From Sneathiella marina (GTDB lineage: Bacteria; Pseudomonadota; Alphaproteobacteria; Sneathiellales; Sneathiellaceae), in NCBI RefSeq assembly GCF_023746535.1, contig NZ_CP098747.1, forward strand, positions 2,254,501 through 2,318,500: a stretch of 64,000 bases of DNA, read 5' to 3'. How positions within the stretch are numbered: position 1 is the first letter of the stretch; each line of letters opens with the position of its first letter. A program made the translations under genes and the position numbers. A model generated the notes under the pieces. That model saw only the letters and a list, made by a program, of their open reading frames with translations, was not told the origin of the DNA and searched no databases. Shown one piece after another: positions 1 through 8,520 of the stretch.

Positions 1-1
1 C

Positions 2-727
2 GCGACCAGTCGCTTACGCCTGCCCGGAAAGCTTGCCGACTGTAGTCAAAGCGGCAAGGAAGGTACGGAGATATTCATCGTCGAGGGTGATTCCGCGGGC
101 GGCTCAGCAAAGCAGGGGCGCAACCGGAAAACACAGGCAATCCTGCCATTGCGCGGCAAGATCCTGAACGTCGCCTCAGCCGGGGCTGACAAAATCAAGG
201 CCAATCAGGAGCTGAAAGATCTTATTCAGGCGCTGGGATGTGGACTACGTGATAAATATCGCGATGAAGATTTGCGCTATGAGAAAGTCATCATCATGAC
301 TGACGCCGATGTGGACGGGGCACATATCGCTTCCTTGCTCATGACATTCTTTTACCGGGAAATGCGGCAATTGATCACCGATGGACATCTTTATCTGGCG
401 CAACCGCCCTTGTTCCGTATCTCGCAAGGCGGCAAGACACTCTATGCCATGGATGATGCAGATAAAGACAAGCTGATGGAAACAGAATTTACCGGCCGCG
501 GAAAAATAGATATCAGCCGCTTCAAGGGGTTGGGAGAAATGCCTCCCGCACAACTTAAAGAAACAACCATGAACCCGGACAAGCGCGTCTTGTTGAAAGT
601 CGATGTTCCCCTTGAAGAGTTTGGCGAAACCGCCGACCGGGTTGAAAGCCTAATGGGGAAAAAGCCAGAACTGCGGTTTTCCTTTATTCAGGAGAATGCC
701 CGTTTCGTTGAAGACATCGACGTTTAA
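2..727 (+). CDS. parE: DNA topoisomerase IV subunit B, C-terminal part (5' end outside window)
   Basis: This is the 3' part of a type IIA topoisomerase B subunit, open in frame from base 2 to the stop at 725-727. The TOPRIM domain is visible: EGDSAGGSAK at about fragment residue 28-37 (catalytic Glu) and the metal-binding TDADVDGAH at about residue 100. The end reads RFKGLGEM followed by the usual C-terminal tail. The short tail without a long GyrB insert, and RLRLPGKLADC near the left edge, favour ParE over GyrB. ParE provides the ATPase for chromosome decatenation with ParC, which is not in this window. The true start is upstream of the window. Confidence 0.93.
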   Translation, partial: ATSRLRLPGKLADCSQSGKEGTEIFIVEGDSAGGSAKQGRNRKTQAILPLRGKILNVASAGADKIKANQELKDLIQALGCGLRDKYRDEDLRYEKVIIMTDADVDGAHIASLLMTFFYREMRQLITDGHLYLAQPPLFRISQGGKTLYAMDDADKDKLMETEFTGRGKIDISRFKGLGEMPPAQLKETTMNPDKRVLLKVDVPLEEFGETADRVESLMGKKPELRFSFIQENARFVEDIDV

Positions 728-765
728 ACCTGTAACCGCCGAAAATACGCAACAACCTATTTGCC

Positions 766-1470
766 TTATCGAGCCAGCCAGATCCGCATGATTTCCGTCG
801 TCTTCTCCGGCCTCTCCATGGTCGGCAGATGTCCGCAATCGGGAATTTCAGTATATACAGCGGTTGGGATCTCAATGGCCATCTCCCGCTGGATTTGCGG
901 CGGGATCAGTGCATCCTGGGCACCCGCCAGAACCAAGGTTGGGCACTGGATATCCTTCAGTATACCGGTCAGCTCCTCGCGTTCCAGCAACGCCTTTTCC
1001 TGTCGAATAAAGGCTTCTTTTCCAATATCTTCGGCCATTTTATAAATGCGTTCAGTTAAAATATCGTCGGTCAGCCGCGACGGATGTATCAGCATGGGCA
1101 GCAGGGTTTCCGTGACCCCCTTGAAGGTCTTCCCCCGTTCCACCAGTTTAATAAAGTCCTGTCGGCGCTGCCGCTCAATGGGGGTGTCATTAATGGGCCG
1201 ACTATCCATTATCGCCAGATGGGTCACCCGTTCCGGTGCCTGTCGCACGATTTCGAGGGCGATATAACCGCCCATGGACAATCCGGCGAGAGCAAAAGTC
1301 GGAGGCGCCGACGCCAGAAACCGGGCGGCAATGGCAGGCATCCGATCATCTTTGGTGTGATCAGCAACCATAATAGAGTACTGATTTTCAAATGCCGAAA
1401 TCTGTTCACGCCATAAATCAGCAGTGCATAACAGGCCGGGAACGAGGACTAACGAAGGTTTTTCTGTCAT
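766..1470 (-). CDS. alpha/beta-fold hydrolase
   Basis: A 234-residue cytoplasmic alpha/beta hydrolase. The nucleophile elbow is GLSMGG with Ser65, and the likely triad is completed by Asp186 (GAQDALIP) and His214 (DCGHLPTMERPE). An oxyanion-hole motif VPGLLC lies near residue 10. This layout fits the esterase/C-C hydrolase group often annotated as alpha/beta fold hydrolase, but the substrate cannot be read. It converges with parE across 38 bases with no clear terminator, and it is divergent from the rhlE-like gene over a 240-base region. Confidence 0.85.
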   Translation of the reverse strand: MTEKPSLVLVPGLLCTADLWREQISAFENQYSIMVADHTKDDRMPAIAARFLASAPPTFALAGLSMGGYIALEIVRQAPERVTHLAIMDSRPINDTPIERQRRQDFIKLVERGKTFKGVTETLLPMLIHPSRLTDDILTERIYKMAEDIGKEAFIRQEKALLEREELTGILKDIQCPTLVLAGAQDALIPPQIQREMAIEIPTAVYTEIPDCGHLPTMERPEKTTEIMRIWLAR

Positions 1471-1633
1471 TTTCGTCTAATTTGTTGTAATATAATGGAT
1501 GATTCTGCCAATTTTGTTGTTATCACCTGTACAACGGCTGGTGTCGCCTGAGAACAAAATTCTTTAAAATGTGCCATTTAGGCGGAATTTAACCGTTTTA
1601 CACCGGTATTATTAGAAAATACGCAGGAAACGT

Positions 1634-1661
1634 TTGACAGAGCGCCCCTTTTCACTAAATT
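1634..1661 (+). promoter_or_regulatory. candidate sigma-70 promoter for the DEAD-box helicase gene
   Basis: TTGACA (1634-1639) is followed after 16 bases by TAAATT (1656-1661), about 50 bases before the helicase ATG. The -35 is consensus and the -10 is weak. No strong Shine-Dalgarno precedes the ATG at 1713. The assignment rests on sequence only. Confidence 0.35.
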
Positions 1662-1712
1662 GCGCAATGTTTTACAGACTTTACACCATTTTTATACGGC
1701 AGTTCTTAATAT

Positions 1713-3173
1713 ATGAATTTTGCAGATCTCGGCTTAAGCCCTGAAGTTTTGAAAGCAGTCGGGGATTCCGGATACGACACCCCTACTCCCATCCAAGAAA
1801 AAGCCATCCCTTATGTTCTTATGGGGCGGGATGTGCTTGGTACGGCGCAAACTGGTACTGGTAAGACAGCAAGTTTTACGCTGCCGATGATTGATATCCT
1901 GGCCTCCGGTCAAGCAAAATCCAGAATGCCACGTTCCCTGATCCTAGAACCAACACGTGAGTTGGCCGCCCAGGTAGCGGATAATTTCGAAAATTACGGA
2001 AAATACAGCAACCTGTCCATGGCCCTGTTGATTGGCGGTGTCTCCTTTGCTGACCAGGAAGCCAAACTTGACAAGGGCGTCGATGTCTTAATCGCGACAC
2101 CTGGGCGCCTGCTGGATCATTTTGAGCGCGGCAAGGTTCTGCTAAACGGTGTCAAGACGCTGGTGATCGATGAAGCTGACCGAATGATGGATATGGGCTT
2201 TATTCCGGATGTAGAGCGTATCGTCTCGTTGATGCCTCCTTTACGCCAAACCTTGTTCTTCTCGGCCACCATGTCCAAGGACATGCGCAAACTGGCTGAC
2301 AAATTCCTGATGAACCCTAAAGAAGTCGAAGTTTCCGCCCCCACAGATACAGCCAAAACCGTGACACAGGGTCTGGTAACTGTTCAACGATCCGAAAAAC
2401 GCCCTGCCATTCGTAAATTGCTTAAAAACGAAGATGTGAAAAACGCCTTTATTTTCTGTAACCGGAAAAAAGACGTGGACATCCTGTTCGGCTCTTTGGA
2501 AAAGCACGGCTTCAGTGCCGGCGCAATGCATGGCGATATGAGCCAGAGCCACCGCATGGAAACACTGGCCAAGTTTAAATCCGGCGAAATATCGCTGTTG
2601 GTCTGTTCCGACGTTGCTGCACGCGGTATTGATGTCAGCTCTGTCAGCCATGTCTTCAATTTCGACGTCCCATCCCATGCAGAAGATTATATCCATCGCA
2701 TCGGCCGGACAGGCAGAGCAGGTCAGGAAGGCCATGCCTATACCATCGCAACCAAAAGCGATGGCAAATATCTTGAGGCCATCAATAAACTGGTGGGTAA
2801 GGAAATTCCTCCGCTCGCACTTGATGGTATGGACGATATCGCCGCGGAAGCGTCAGAAATTTCCACCCGTGAAAAGCGCCAGTCAAAAACTCCGGCACGC
2901 AGCCGTTCCCGGACGCCCGGAAAATCTTCAAAAGGTGCGACCGCCACTGAAACCGCCAATTCAGTTTCAGAGAATAAAACTGCCGAAAAAACAGAAGCGA
3001 CCCCGACCGGGTCAGCACAAAAGGAAGTCGCTGCCGCCAAACCCCGGAAATCGCAGAATAAATCAAGACGTTCCCGCTATTCAAACGACGATGATGGCGT
3101 TCCGGTCCTGGGTCTTGGTGACAATGTTCCCGCTTTCTTCAATATCCCTTTCCGGAAATCCGCTTCAGAATAA
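1713..3173 (+). CDS. rhlE: DEAD-box ATP-dependent RNA helicase (RhlE-like)
   Basis: A 486-residue DEAD-box helicase that unwinds structured RNA, usually in ribosome assembly or cold adaptation. Motifs in order: Q motif GYDTPTPIQ (20-28), Walker A AQTGTGKT (45-52), PTREL (80-84), DEAD (153-156), SAT (184-186) and HRIGRTGRAG in the second RecA domain. After about residue 375 a low-complexity basic tail rich in Lys, Ser, Thr and Ala follows, typical of RhlE-group proteins and probably an RNA-binding extension. The start MNFADLGLSP matches the usual beginning of this group although the ribosome-binding site is poor. The paralogue assignment (RhlE rather than RhlB or SrmB) is a family judgement. 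Confidence 0.9.
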   Translation: MNFADLGLSPEVLKAVGDSGYDTPTPIQEKAIPYVLMGRDVLGTAQTGTGKTASFTLPMIDILASGQAKSRMPRSLILEPTRELAAQVADNFENYGKYSNLSMALLIGGVSFADQEAKLDKGVDVLIATPGRLLDHFERGKVLLNGVKTLVIDEADRMMDMGFIPDVERIVSLMPPLRQTLFFSATMSKDMRKLADKFLMNPKEVEVSAPTDTAKTVTQGLVTVQRSEKRPAIRKLLKNEDVKNAFIFCNRKKDVDILFGSLEKHGFSAGAMHGDMSQSHRMETLAKFKSGEISLLVCSDVAARGIDVSSVSHVFNFDVPSHAEDYIHRIGRTGRAGQEGHAYTIATKSDGKYLEAINKLVGKEIPPLALDGMDDIAAEASEISTREKRQSKTPARSRSRTPGKSSKGATATETANSVSENKTAEKTEATPTGSAQKEVAAAKPRKSQNKSRRSRYSNDDDGVPVLGLGDNVPAFFNIPFRKSASE

Positions 3174-3182
3174 AATTCCCAT

Positions 3183-3214
3183 AAAAGCGGGTTTAGACAA
3201 ATCCGCTTTTTTTT
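3183..3214 (+). terminator. intrinsic terminator after the helicase gene
   Basis: A 12-base-pair stem with one G-T pair, AAAAGCGGGTTT against AAATCCGCTTTT with an AGAC loop, runs directly into eight T residues. It starts 10 bases after the helicase stop codon. Confidence 0.85.
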
Positions 3215-3258
3215 ATTTTCCCGTGCTCTGTCATTCCCAAAATTCATTGTTTTGTGTT

Positions 3259-3280
3259 ATAAAAATCTCGTGATTTTTAT
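3259..3280. repeat. perfect inverted repeat before the stand-alone RAM-domain gene
   Basis: ATAAAAATC (3259-3267), a TCGT spacer, then GATTTTTAT (3272-3280): nine perfectly paired bases on each side. It ends 27 bases before the ATG at 3307. It could be an operator for an Lrp-type protein or a hairpin in the leader; no T-run follows to make it a terminator. Confidence 0.5.
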
Positions 3281-3306
3281 TTCCAGGCTTCAAAGAGGAC
3301 CCGCCA

Positions 3307-3549
3307 ATGAAAACAATCTTTATCATGGTAAAGTGTGAGCTTGGAAAAGCCTATGACGTCGCGGCGGAAGCCGTTGAAAATGTAGAGCAGGTATCCGAAG
3401 TCTATTCGATTTCCGGCCAATATGACCTGATGATGAAATGCTACCTCTCTGATGAGCAGGATATTGGCCATTTCGTCAATGAGCAAATCCAGACCCTGGG
3501 AAATATTAAAGATACTTTTACGATGATTACCTTCAAGGCATTCAACTAG
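3307..3549 (+). CDS. stand-alone Lrp/AsnC ligand-binding (RAM) domain protein
   Basis: An 80-residue protein consisting only of the AsnC/Lrp effector-binding domain (RAM, alpha-beta sandwich). The hallmark VYSISGQYDLMMK segment lies near residue 37-49, and there is no helix-turn-helix. GAGGA at 3295-3299 supports the ATG. Such SMALR-type proteins form oligomers and may bind amino acids or modulate a full-length Lrp. It sits 171 bases before an ABC substrate-binding protein gene, which suggests a link with that importer, but this is inference. A full-length Lrp is encoded at 27063-27518. Confidence 0.85.
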   Translation: MKTIFIMVKCELGKAYDVAAEAVENVEQVSEVYSISGQYDLMMKCYLSDEQDIGHFVNEQIQTLGNIKDTFTMITFKAFN

Positions 3550-3720
3550 GCCAAGCCGCGGAAGCATCATATCAATACAAGAATTCGTGATAATAACAAA
3601 AGTGAATAGCAATTTTAAACAAATTCTTTGCGCTCTCTCAAAAAATACCTAATCTATCAGCTGCTTAATTGGTCGAAACAGGTAAAGGGCTTGTTTCCAC
3701 ACAGCACAGGGAGTTATATC

Positions 3721-4899
3721 GTGAACAAGAAATTTATTGGCCTTGTCTCCGCTATCGCGTTGCTTGGCACACCAGCTTTGTCGGTTGCGGCAGACAGTGT
3801 GAAAATCGGTTTCGTGACAACATTGTCAACGGGTGCCGGTGCAATTGGTAAAGACATGCGCGAAGCCGTAGATCTTGCCGTGGATCATCTCGGCGGTAAA
3901 ATGGCCGGTAAAGATATCGAGATCATTTATGAAGATGACGGTTTCAAGCCGGAAATCGGAAAACAAAAAACCGACAAGCTTGTCAAAAAAGACAAAGTCG
4001 ACTTTGTCGCCGGATATATCTGGAGCCATGTTCTTATGGCCTCCTATAAAAGCGTTGTCGACAGCGATACTTTCTTGATCAGCTCAAATGCCGGCCCAAG
4101 CCCGGTTGCTGGCAAGCTCTGCCATGAGAATTTCTTCTCCACCTCCTGGCAGAATGACCAGACACCTATGGCAATGGGTGAAGTTCTTAATCAGCGGGGT
4201 ATCAAGAACCTGTATATCATGGCGCCTAACTATGCTGCGGGTAAAAACATGGTCACCGGCGTCGAGCGGACATTTAAAGGAAAAATCGTCGGCAAGGACA
4301 TGACAAAATTCCCGGCACAGCTCGATTTCTCCGCCGAATTGGCAAAAGTCCGGGCAGCCAAGCCTGATGCACTCTTTGTTTTCTATCCTGGGAAACATGG
4401 CGCACAATTCATGAAGCAGTATTCACAAGCCGCTCTGGCTGCCTCCGTACCGCTTTATACAGTGTTTACAGTGGACAGTATCAGCCTGCCGCGTATTGGT
4501 GAATTGGCTGATGGCAGCTTGATGACACAATTCTGGTCTCCGGACCTTGACGTACCGGCAAACAAGAAATTCGTGGCGGATTTCAAGGCCAAATACGGCC
4601 ATTATCCAAGCCATTACGCTGCTCAGTCATATGATTCAATCATGCTGATAAATAGTGCTGTTGAAAAAGTAAAGGGTGACTTGAGCAATCGAGACGATAC
4701 GCGTAACGCCCTACGGCTTGCTGAATTCGACAGTATTCGCGGTAATTTCAAGTTCGGCCAGAATCATATGCCCATCCAGAACTTCTACCTGCGTCAAGTT
4801 GGTAAAGATCCAGAAGGCGTTTATACAACAAAAGTTGTTGATACCGTATATGTCGATCATCAGGACACATATGTAAAAGACTGCAAATTGTCCTGGTAG
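3721..4899 (+). CDS. Liv-type ABC transporter, periplasmic substrate-binding protein
   Basis: A type I periplasmic binding protein of 392 residues. The GTG at 3721 is chosen because GGGAG lies just before it and it gives a clean signal peptide: MNKK, a hydrophobic stretch, then ALSVAAD as the probable cleavage site. The longer upstream reading has no such start. The mature protein opens with VKIGFVTTLSTGAGAIG, typical of the branched-chain amino acid/aromatic acid binding family. It begins a five-gene importer (binding protein, two permeases, two ATPases). The substrate is unknown; the downstream phenylacetate genes make an aromatic or other carboxylic acid possible. Confidence 0.88.
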   Translation: MNKKFIGLVSAIALLGTPALSVAADSVKIGFVTTLSTGAGAIGKDMREAVDLAVDHLGGKMAGKDIEIIYEDDGFKPEIGKQKTDKLVKKDKVDFVAGYIWSHVLMASYKSVVDSDTFLISSNAGPSPVAGKLCHENFFSTSWQNDQTPMAMGEVLNQRGIKNLYIMAPNYAAGKNMVTGVERTFKGKIVGKDMTKFPAQLDFSAELAKVRAAKPDALFVFYPGKHGAQFMKQYSQAALAASVPLYTVFTVDSISLPRIGELADGSLMTQFWSPDLDVPANKKFVADFKAKYGHYPSHYAAQSYDSIMLINSAVEKVKGDLSNRDDTRNALRLAEFDSIRGNFKFGQNHMPIQNFYLRQVGKDPEGVYTTKVVDTVYVDHQDTYVKDCKLSW

Positions 4900-4930
4900 A
4901 TTTACCGGTCACGTTTCTTCGGAAACATTC

Positions 4931-4967
4931 AAGCGCGCAGCTGCAGCCGATGCTGCGCGCTTTTTTC
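4931..4967 (+). terminator. hairpin with T-run between binding-protein and permease genes
   Basis: AAGCGCGCAG (4931-4940) pairs with CTGCGCGCTT (4953-4962), followed by TTTTTTCTT. It lies inside the operon. As in other ABC operons it probably lets the binding protein be made in excess by terminating or stabilising most messages there. Confidence 0.8.
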
Positions 4968-5003
4968 TTCATTAACTTCGTACCCACCTTTTAAGGCTTC
5001 TCT

Positions 5004-5933
5004 ATGAACTGGTTGCTTTTGCTGGAACAAGTATTGAACGGGTTCCAACTCGGTATATTGTTGTTTTTGCTCGCAGCAGGATTGACTCTTGTTTTCGGGA
5101 TAATGGATCTGGTTAATCTGGCCCATGGTTCCCTGTATATGATGGGGGCCTATTTCTGCGCGACATTCACAGGTTGGACAGATTCCTTCCTGTTAGGGGC
5201 GCTTCTGGCTATACCGGCGACGTTTATTTTGGGCATCCTGGTCGAGGTCATAGCCCTTAGGAACTTGTATGCACGCGATCACCTTGATCAGGTTCTGGCA
5301 ACATTTGGCCTGATCCTGTTTTTCAACGAATTCGTCCGTCTTGTCTGGGGCCCTATCGGACTGGATATTCCGCTACCGGCTTTCCTCAATTCCACGGTCG
5401 AGGTTATACCGGGCGTGCCCTACCCGACTTATCGGGTCGCCATTATCCTGATCGGTTTCTTCGTTGCCGGATTGCTTTACGCCATTGTGTCCAAAACCCG
5501 CATGGGCATGTTAATCCGCGCTGGAGCCAGTAACCGGGAAATGATCGGCGCACTCGGGATTAATATCAAGCTCCTCTTTACACTGGTGTTCGGGTTGGGC
5601 GCGGCTTTGGCGGCGCTCGCAGGCCTGATGGCTGGACCAATCCTCTCTGTTGAAATCGGAATGGGAGATGGTATTCTTATCCTGACACTTGTTGTTATCG
5701 TGATCGGTGGGATCGGTTCTATCAAGGGGGCATTTATTGCGGCCATCATTGTCGGACTGATTGATACGGTCGGCCGGTCGTTTTTGCCCGAAATACTAAA
5801 GCTTATGGTTGCCGAGGATAGCGCCGCTACAGCGGCACCCGCCATTTCCTCCATGCTTATCTATATCCTGATGGCACTTGTACTTGCCGTCCGGCCGCAA
5901 GGCCTGTTCCCACCGAAGGGAGTTGGCCGATGA
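5004..5933 (+). CDS. Liv-type ABC transporter permease, LivH family
   Basis: A 309-residue inner-membrane permease with about eight hydrophobic helices. It opens with the LivH pattern QLGILLFLLAAGLTLVFGIMDLVNLAHGSLYMMGAY. A Gly- and Ala-rich EAA-like region GALGINIKLLFTLVFGLG (about residues 180-198) would contact the ATPases. It forms a heterodimeric channel with the next gene, whose ATG overlaps its stop (ATGA at 5930). It follows the binding-protein gene after a hairpin spacer of 104 bases. Confidence 0.9.
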   Translation: MNWLLLLEQVLNGFQLGILLFLLAAGLTLVFGIMDLVNLAHGSLYMMGAYFCATFTGWTDSFLLGALLAIPATFILGILVEVIALRNLYARDHLDQVLATFGLILFFNEFVRLVWGPIGLDIPLPAFLNSTVEVIPGVPYPTYRVAIILIGFFVAGLLYAIVSKTRMGMLIRAGASNREMIGALGINIKLLFTLVFGLGAALAALAGLMAGPILSVEIGMGDGILILTLVVIVIGGIGSIKGAFIAAIIVGLIDTVGRSFLPEILKLMVAEDSAATAAPAISSMLIYILMALVLAVRPQGLFPPKGVGR

Positions 5934-6922
5934 GTATGTCCCCCCGCGTTCTGATCAACAGCGCCTTGATCCTTTTACTGGCCCTGGTCCCCTTTATTGC
6001 CGAGATGATCGATGACAGTTTCTATGTGGGCCTGACCACTCGCATCCTCATTCTGGCCATCGCCGCCCTTAGCCTCAATCTGTTAATCGGATATGGCGGA
6101 ATGGTCAGTTTTGGCCACGCTGCCTATATTGGCGTTGGTGCCTATATGGTTGGGATTGGTGCCTTTCATGCCTTTGAAGACGGTGTTGACTGGATGCTGA
6201 ACGGCTATGTTCAGCTATTCGGTGCAATCTTTGGCTCAGCGGTCATCGCGCTGGTCATTGGTGCCATCAGCCTTCGAACCCGCGGTGTTTACTTTATTAT
6301 GATCACCATGGCCTTTTCCCAGATGCTGTATTTCACTGCAGTCGGGGTGGAAACCTATGGCGCCGATGATGGCCTCAGCATCTATTCACGCAGCGATATG
6401 TTGGGTCTGATCGATATGAGCAATGAAAACAGCCTGTATTATCTGGTCTTCTTCTCCTTGCTCATTCTGCTTTACCTCATGCACCGATTAGTCGGTTCGC
6501 AGTTCGGAAATGTGATCCGCGGTAGTAAATCCAATGAAGCCCGCATGCGATCCATTGGTTTTTCCCCATATAAATATCGTCTGGTCGCCTTTGTCATCGC
6601 TGGCACCATCGCAGGATATGCCGGGTTTCTGATGGCCAACCTGAATGATTTTGTCAGCCCCGACATGATGCATTGGACCCGATCCGGTGATTTGATCATC
6701 ATGATTGTTCTTGGCGGTATCGGCAACTTGTTCGGCCCTTTATATGGGGCAGTCGCCTTTCTCATGCTCGAAGAACTCCTGTCCTCAATCCCGTTGACGA
6801 TCGGTGGATTGCGTGTCGGGGAATATTGGCAACTTTTGTTTGGCCCTCTCCTCATCATCATTGTCCTTTATGCCCGCAACGGCATCGACAGCTTCCTGCC
6901 CGGAAAAGATAAACGCTCATGA
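5930..6922 (+). CDS. Liv-type ABC transporter permease, LivM family
   Basis: A 330-residue membrane permease of the LivM group. NLLIGYGGMVSFGHAAYIGVGAY (about residues 46-68) is the family signature, and the contact loop RSIGFSPYKYRLVAFVIAG lies near 205-223. It overlaps the LivH-type gene by four bases and the ATPase gene that follows by four bases, so translation is probably coupled. It pairs with LivH to form the transmembrane path. Confidence 0.9.
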   Translation: MSMSPRVLINSALILLLALVPFIAEMIDDSFYVGLTTRILILAIAALSLNLLIGYGGMVSFGHAAYIGVGAYMVGIGAFHAFEDGVDWMLNGYVQLFGAIFGSAVIALVIGAISLRTRGVYFIMITMAFSQMLYFTAVGVETYGADDGLSIYSRSDMLGLIDMSNENSLYYLVFFSLLILLYLMHRLVGSQFGNVIRGSKSNEARMRSIGFSPYKYRLVAFVIAGTIAGYAGFLMANLNDFVSPDMMHWTRSGDLIIMIVLGGIGNLFGPLYGAVAFLMLEELLSSIPLTIGGLRVGEYWQLLFGPLLIIIVLYARNGIDSFLPGKDKRS

Positions 6923-7668
6923 GTACAGATCTTCTCATCATCGAAAATATGGTCAAACGCTATGGCGGGTTACTGGCAACCGATACCCTGTCACTCACTG
7001 TCCGGCAAGGAGAGCTTCACGCCATTATCGGTCCTAATGGTGCTGGCAAGACAACCCTCATCAAGCAGCTGACCGGCGAGATCCAGTCCGATGCTGGTTC
7101 GGTAACCTTCGCCGGACGGCAAATCCGCCGAATGTCAGAACCTGCGCGCTCCCACCTTGGGCTCGCGCGGTCGTTTCAGATCACGTCGTTGTTCCAGAAT
7201 TTCTCGGTCCTGGAGAATATTACACTTGCCGTTCAAGCCCATCAGGGCCATTCCTTCCGCTTCTGGCGCCCGGCAAATAAAACGCCCTCGCTTGTCGAGC
7301 CTGCGCTTAAAACCCTTCGGCAGATGGGCCTGGAAAACAAGAAGGACACCATTGTTTCTGCTCTCAGCCACGGTGAGCAACGCCAGCTTGAACTGGCCGT
7401 CGCCCTGGCCACTAATCCGAAAATGCTGCTACTCGATGAACCCATGGCGGGGATGTCCGTGGAAGACAGCGCCAATCTGGTCACGATCCTGAAATCCCTA
7501 AAGGAGCAATATTCCATTCTTTTGATTGAGCATGATATGGACGCCGTCTTCAGTCTTGCTGATCGGATCACAGTTCTGGTGTATGGCAAGGCTATTGCCA
7601 CCGGCACGCCGGAAGAAATTCGTCAGAATCCGGAAGTCCGCCAGGCCTATCTCGGCGAGGATGCGTAA
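6919..7668 (+). CDS. Liv-type ABC transporter ATP-binding protein, LivG family
   Basis: A 249-residue cytoplasmic ATPase. Walker A GPNGAGKTT is at 38-46, the family-specific signature LSHGEQRQLE near 151-160, Walker B LLLDEPMAGM just after, and the H-loop His in LIEHDMD. The signature has H in place of the second G, which is common in LivG proteins. It starts within the LivM-type gene (ATGA). Confidence 0.9.
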   Translation: MSTDLLIIENMVKRYGGLLATDTLSLTVRQGELHAIIGPNGAGKTTLIKQLTGEIQSDAGSVTFAGRQIRRMSEPARSHLGLARSFQITSLFQNFSVLENITLAVQAHQGHSFRFWRPANKTPSLVEPALKTLRQMGLENKKDTIVSALSHGEQRQLELAVALATNPKMLLLDEPMAGMSVEDSANLVTILKSLKEQYSILLIEHDMDAVFSLADRITVLVYGKAIATGTPEEIRQNPEVRQAYLGEDA

Positions 7669-7670
7669 AT

Positions 7671-8372
7671 ATGCTTGAAGTCAATTCCATAAATACATTC
7701 TATGGCCAAAGTCAGGTGCTGTTCGGCATGTCCTTGAAAATAGCCGCCGGGGAAGTGGTGACCCTGATGGGCCGCAACGGCATGGGAAAAACCACCACAG
7801 TGCGTTCCATTATGGGGCTGACCGCAGCCCAATCCGGTGAGATCCTGTTTGAAGGAACCAACATCACGGCACTGCCTTCCTATAAGATCGCCAGACTTGG
7901 CATCGGTCTTGTCCCGGAGGGGCGCCTGATTTCCCCCAATTTGGATGTTTTGGAAAATCTGGTGGCAACTGCCTATGTCGGCCGCGATGGAAAAGGTAAC
8001 TGGAGCCTCGATCGGGTTCTCGAGCTATTTCCCCGGCTTCGCGAACGTAAAACCAGCATGGGAAATCAGTTGTCGGGGGGTGAACAGCAAATGCTGGCCA
8101 TTGCCCGCGCCCTAATGACCAACCCGGAATTGCTCATTCTCGATGAGGCCACTGAAGGATTAGCCCCGCTAATCCGTGAAGAAATTTGGACCTGCCTCGC
8201 CGGTCTGAAACAAGAAGGCCAGTCAATTCTGGTGATTGACAAGAACGTTCAGGCTCTCAGTAAATTCGCGGATCGCCACTATATCATGGAAAAAGGACAA
8301 GTGGTTTGGGAAGGCAACTCAACCTCTCTAGTTGAGGATGATGAAGTAAAATACAAGTATTTAGGGATTTAA
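7671..8372 (+). CDS. Liv-type ABC transporter ATP-binding protein, LivF family
   Basis: A 233-residue ATPase. Walker A GRNGMGKTT is at 34-42, the LivF-typical GLVPEGR near 81-87, signature LSGGEQQML near 125-133, and Walker B LLILDEATEGLAP. The H-loop position reads VIDKNV, as in many LivF proteins, where Lys replaces the usual His. It begins two bases after LivG's stop and closes the importer; no strong terminator follows. Confidence 0.9.
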   Translation: MLEVNSINTFYGQSQVLFGMSLKIAAGEVVTLMGRNGMGKTTTVRSIMGLTAAQSGEILFEGTNITALPSYKIARLGIGLVPEGRLISPNLDVLENLVATAYVGRDGKGNWSLDRVLELFPRLRERKTSMGNQLSGGEQQMLAIARALMTNPELLILDEATEGLAPLIREEIWTCLAGLKQEGQSILVIDKNVQALSKFADRHYIMEKGQVVWEGNSTSLVEDDEVKYKYLGI

Positions 8373-8520
8373 CGGCATTTTTGGGTAAATTTTCAGCCAA
8401 AGTGACCTAATTTTTTATTACTTTGATCGGCTTTAATATCTTGGTAACCAATTTGTGGTTTCTTGCAGCAATAGAGTTCAGAAGTGTAACAAAACCTTAA
8501 TCTTTTTAGGAAACAAGCGC

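Noticed and set aside
2241-2735. A 164-codon antisense frame within the DEAD-box helicase gene
   Set aside because: No domain or ribosome-binding site; helicase motifs on the plus strand are intact throughout.
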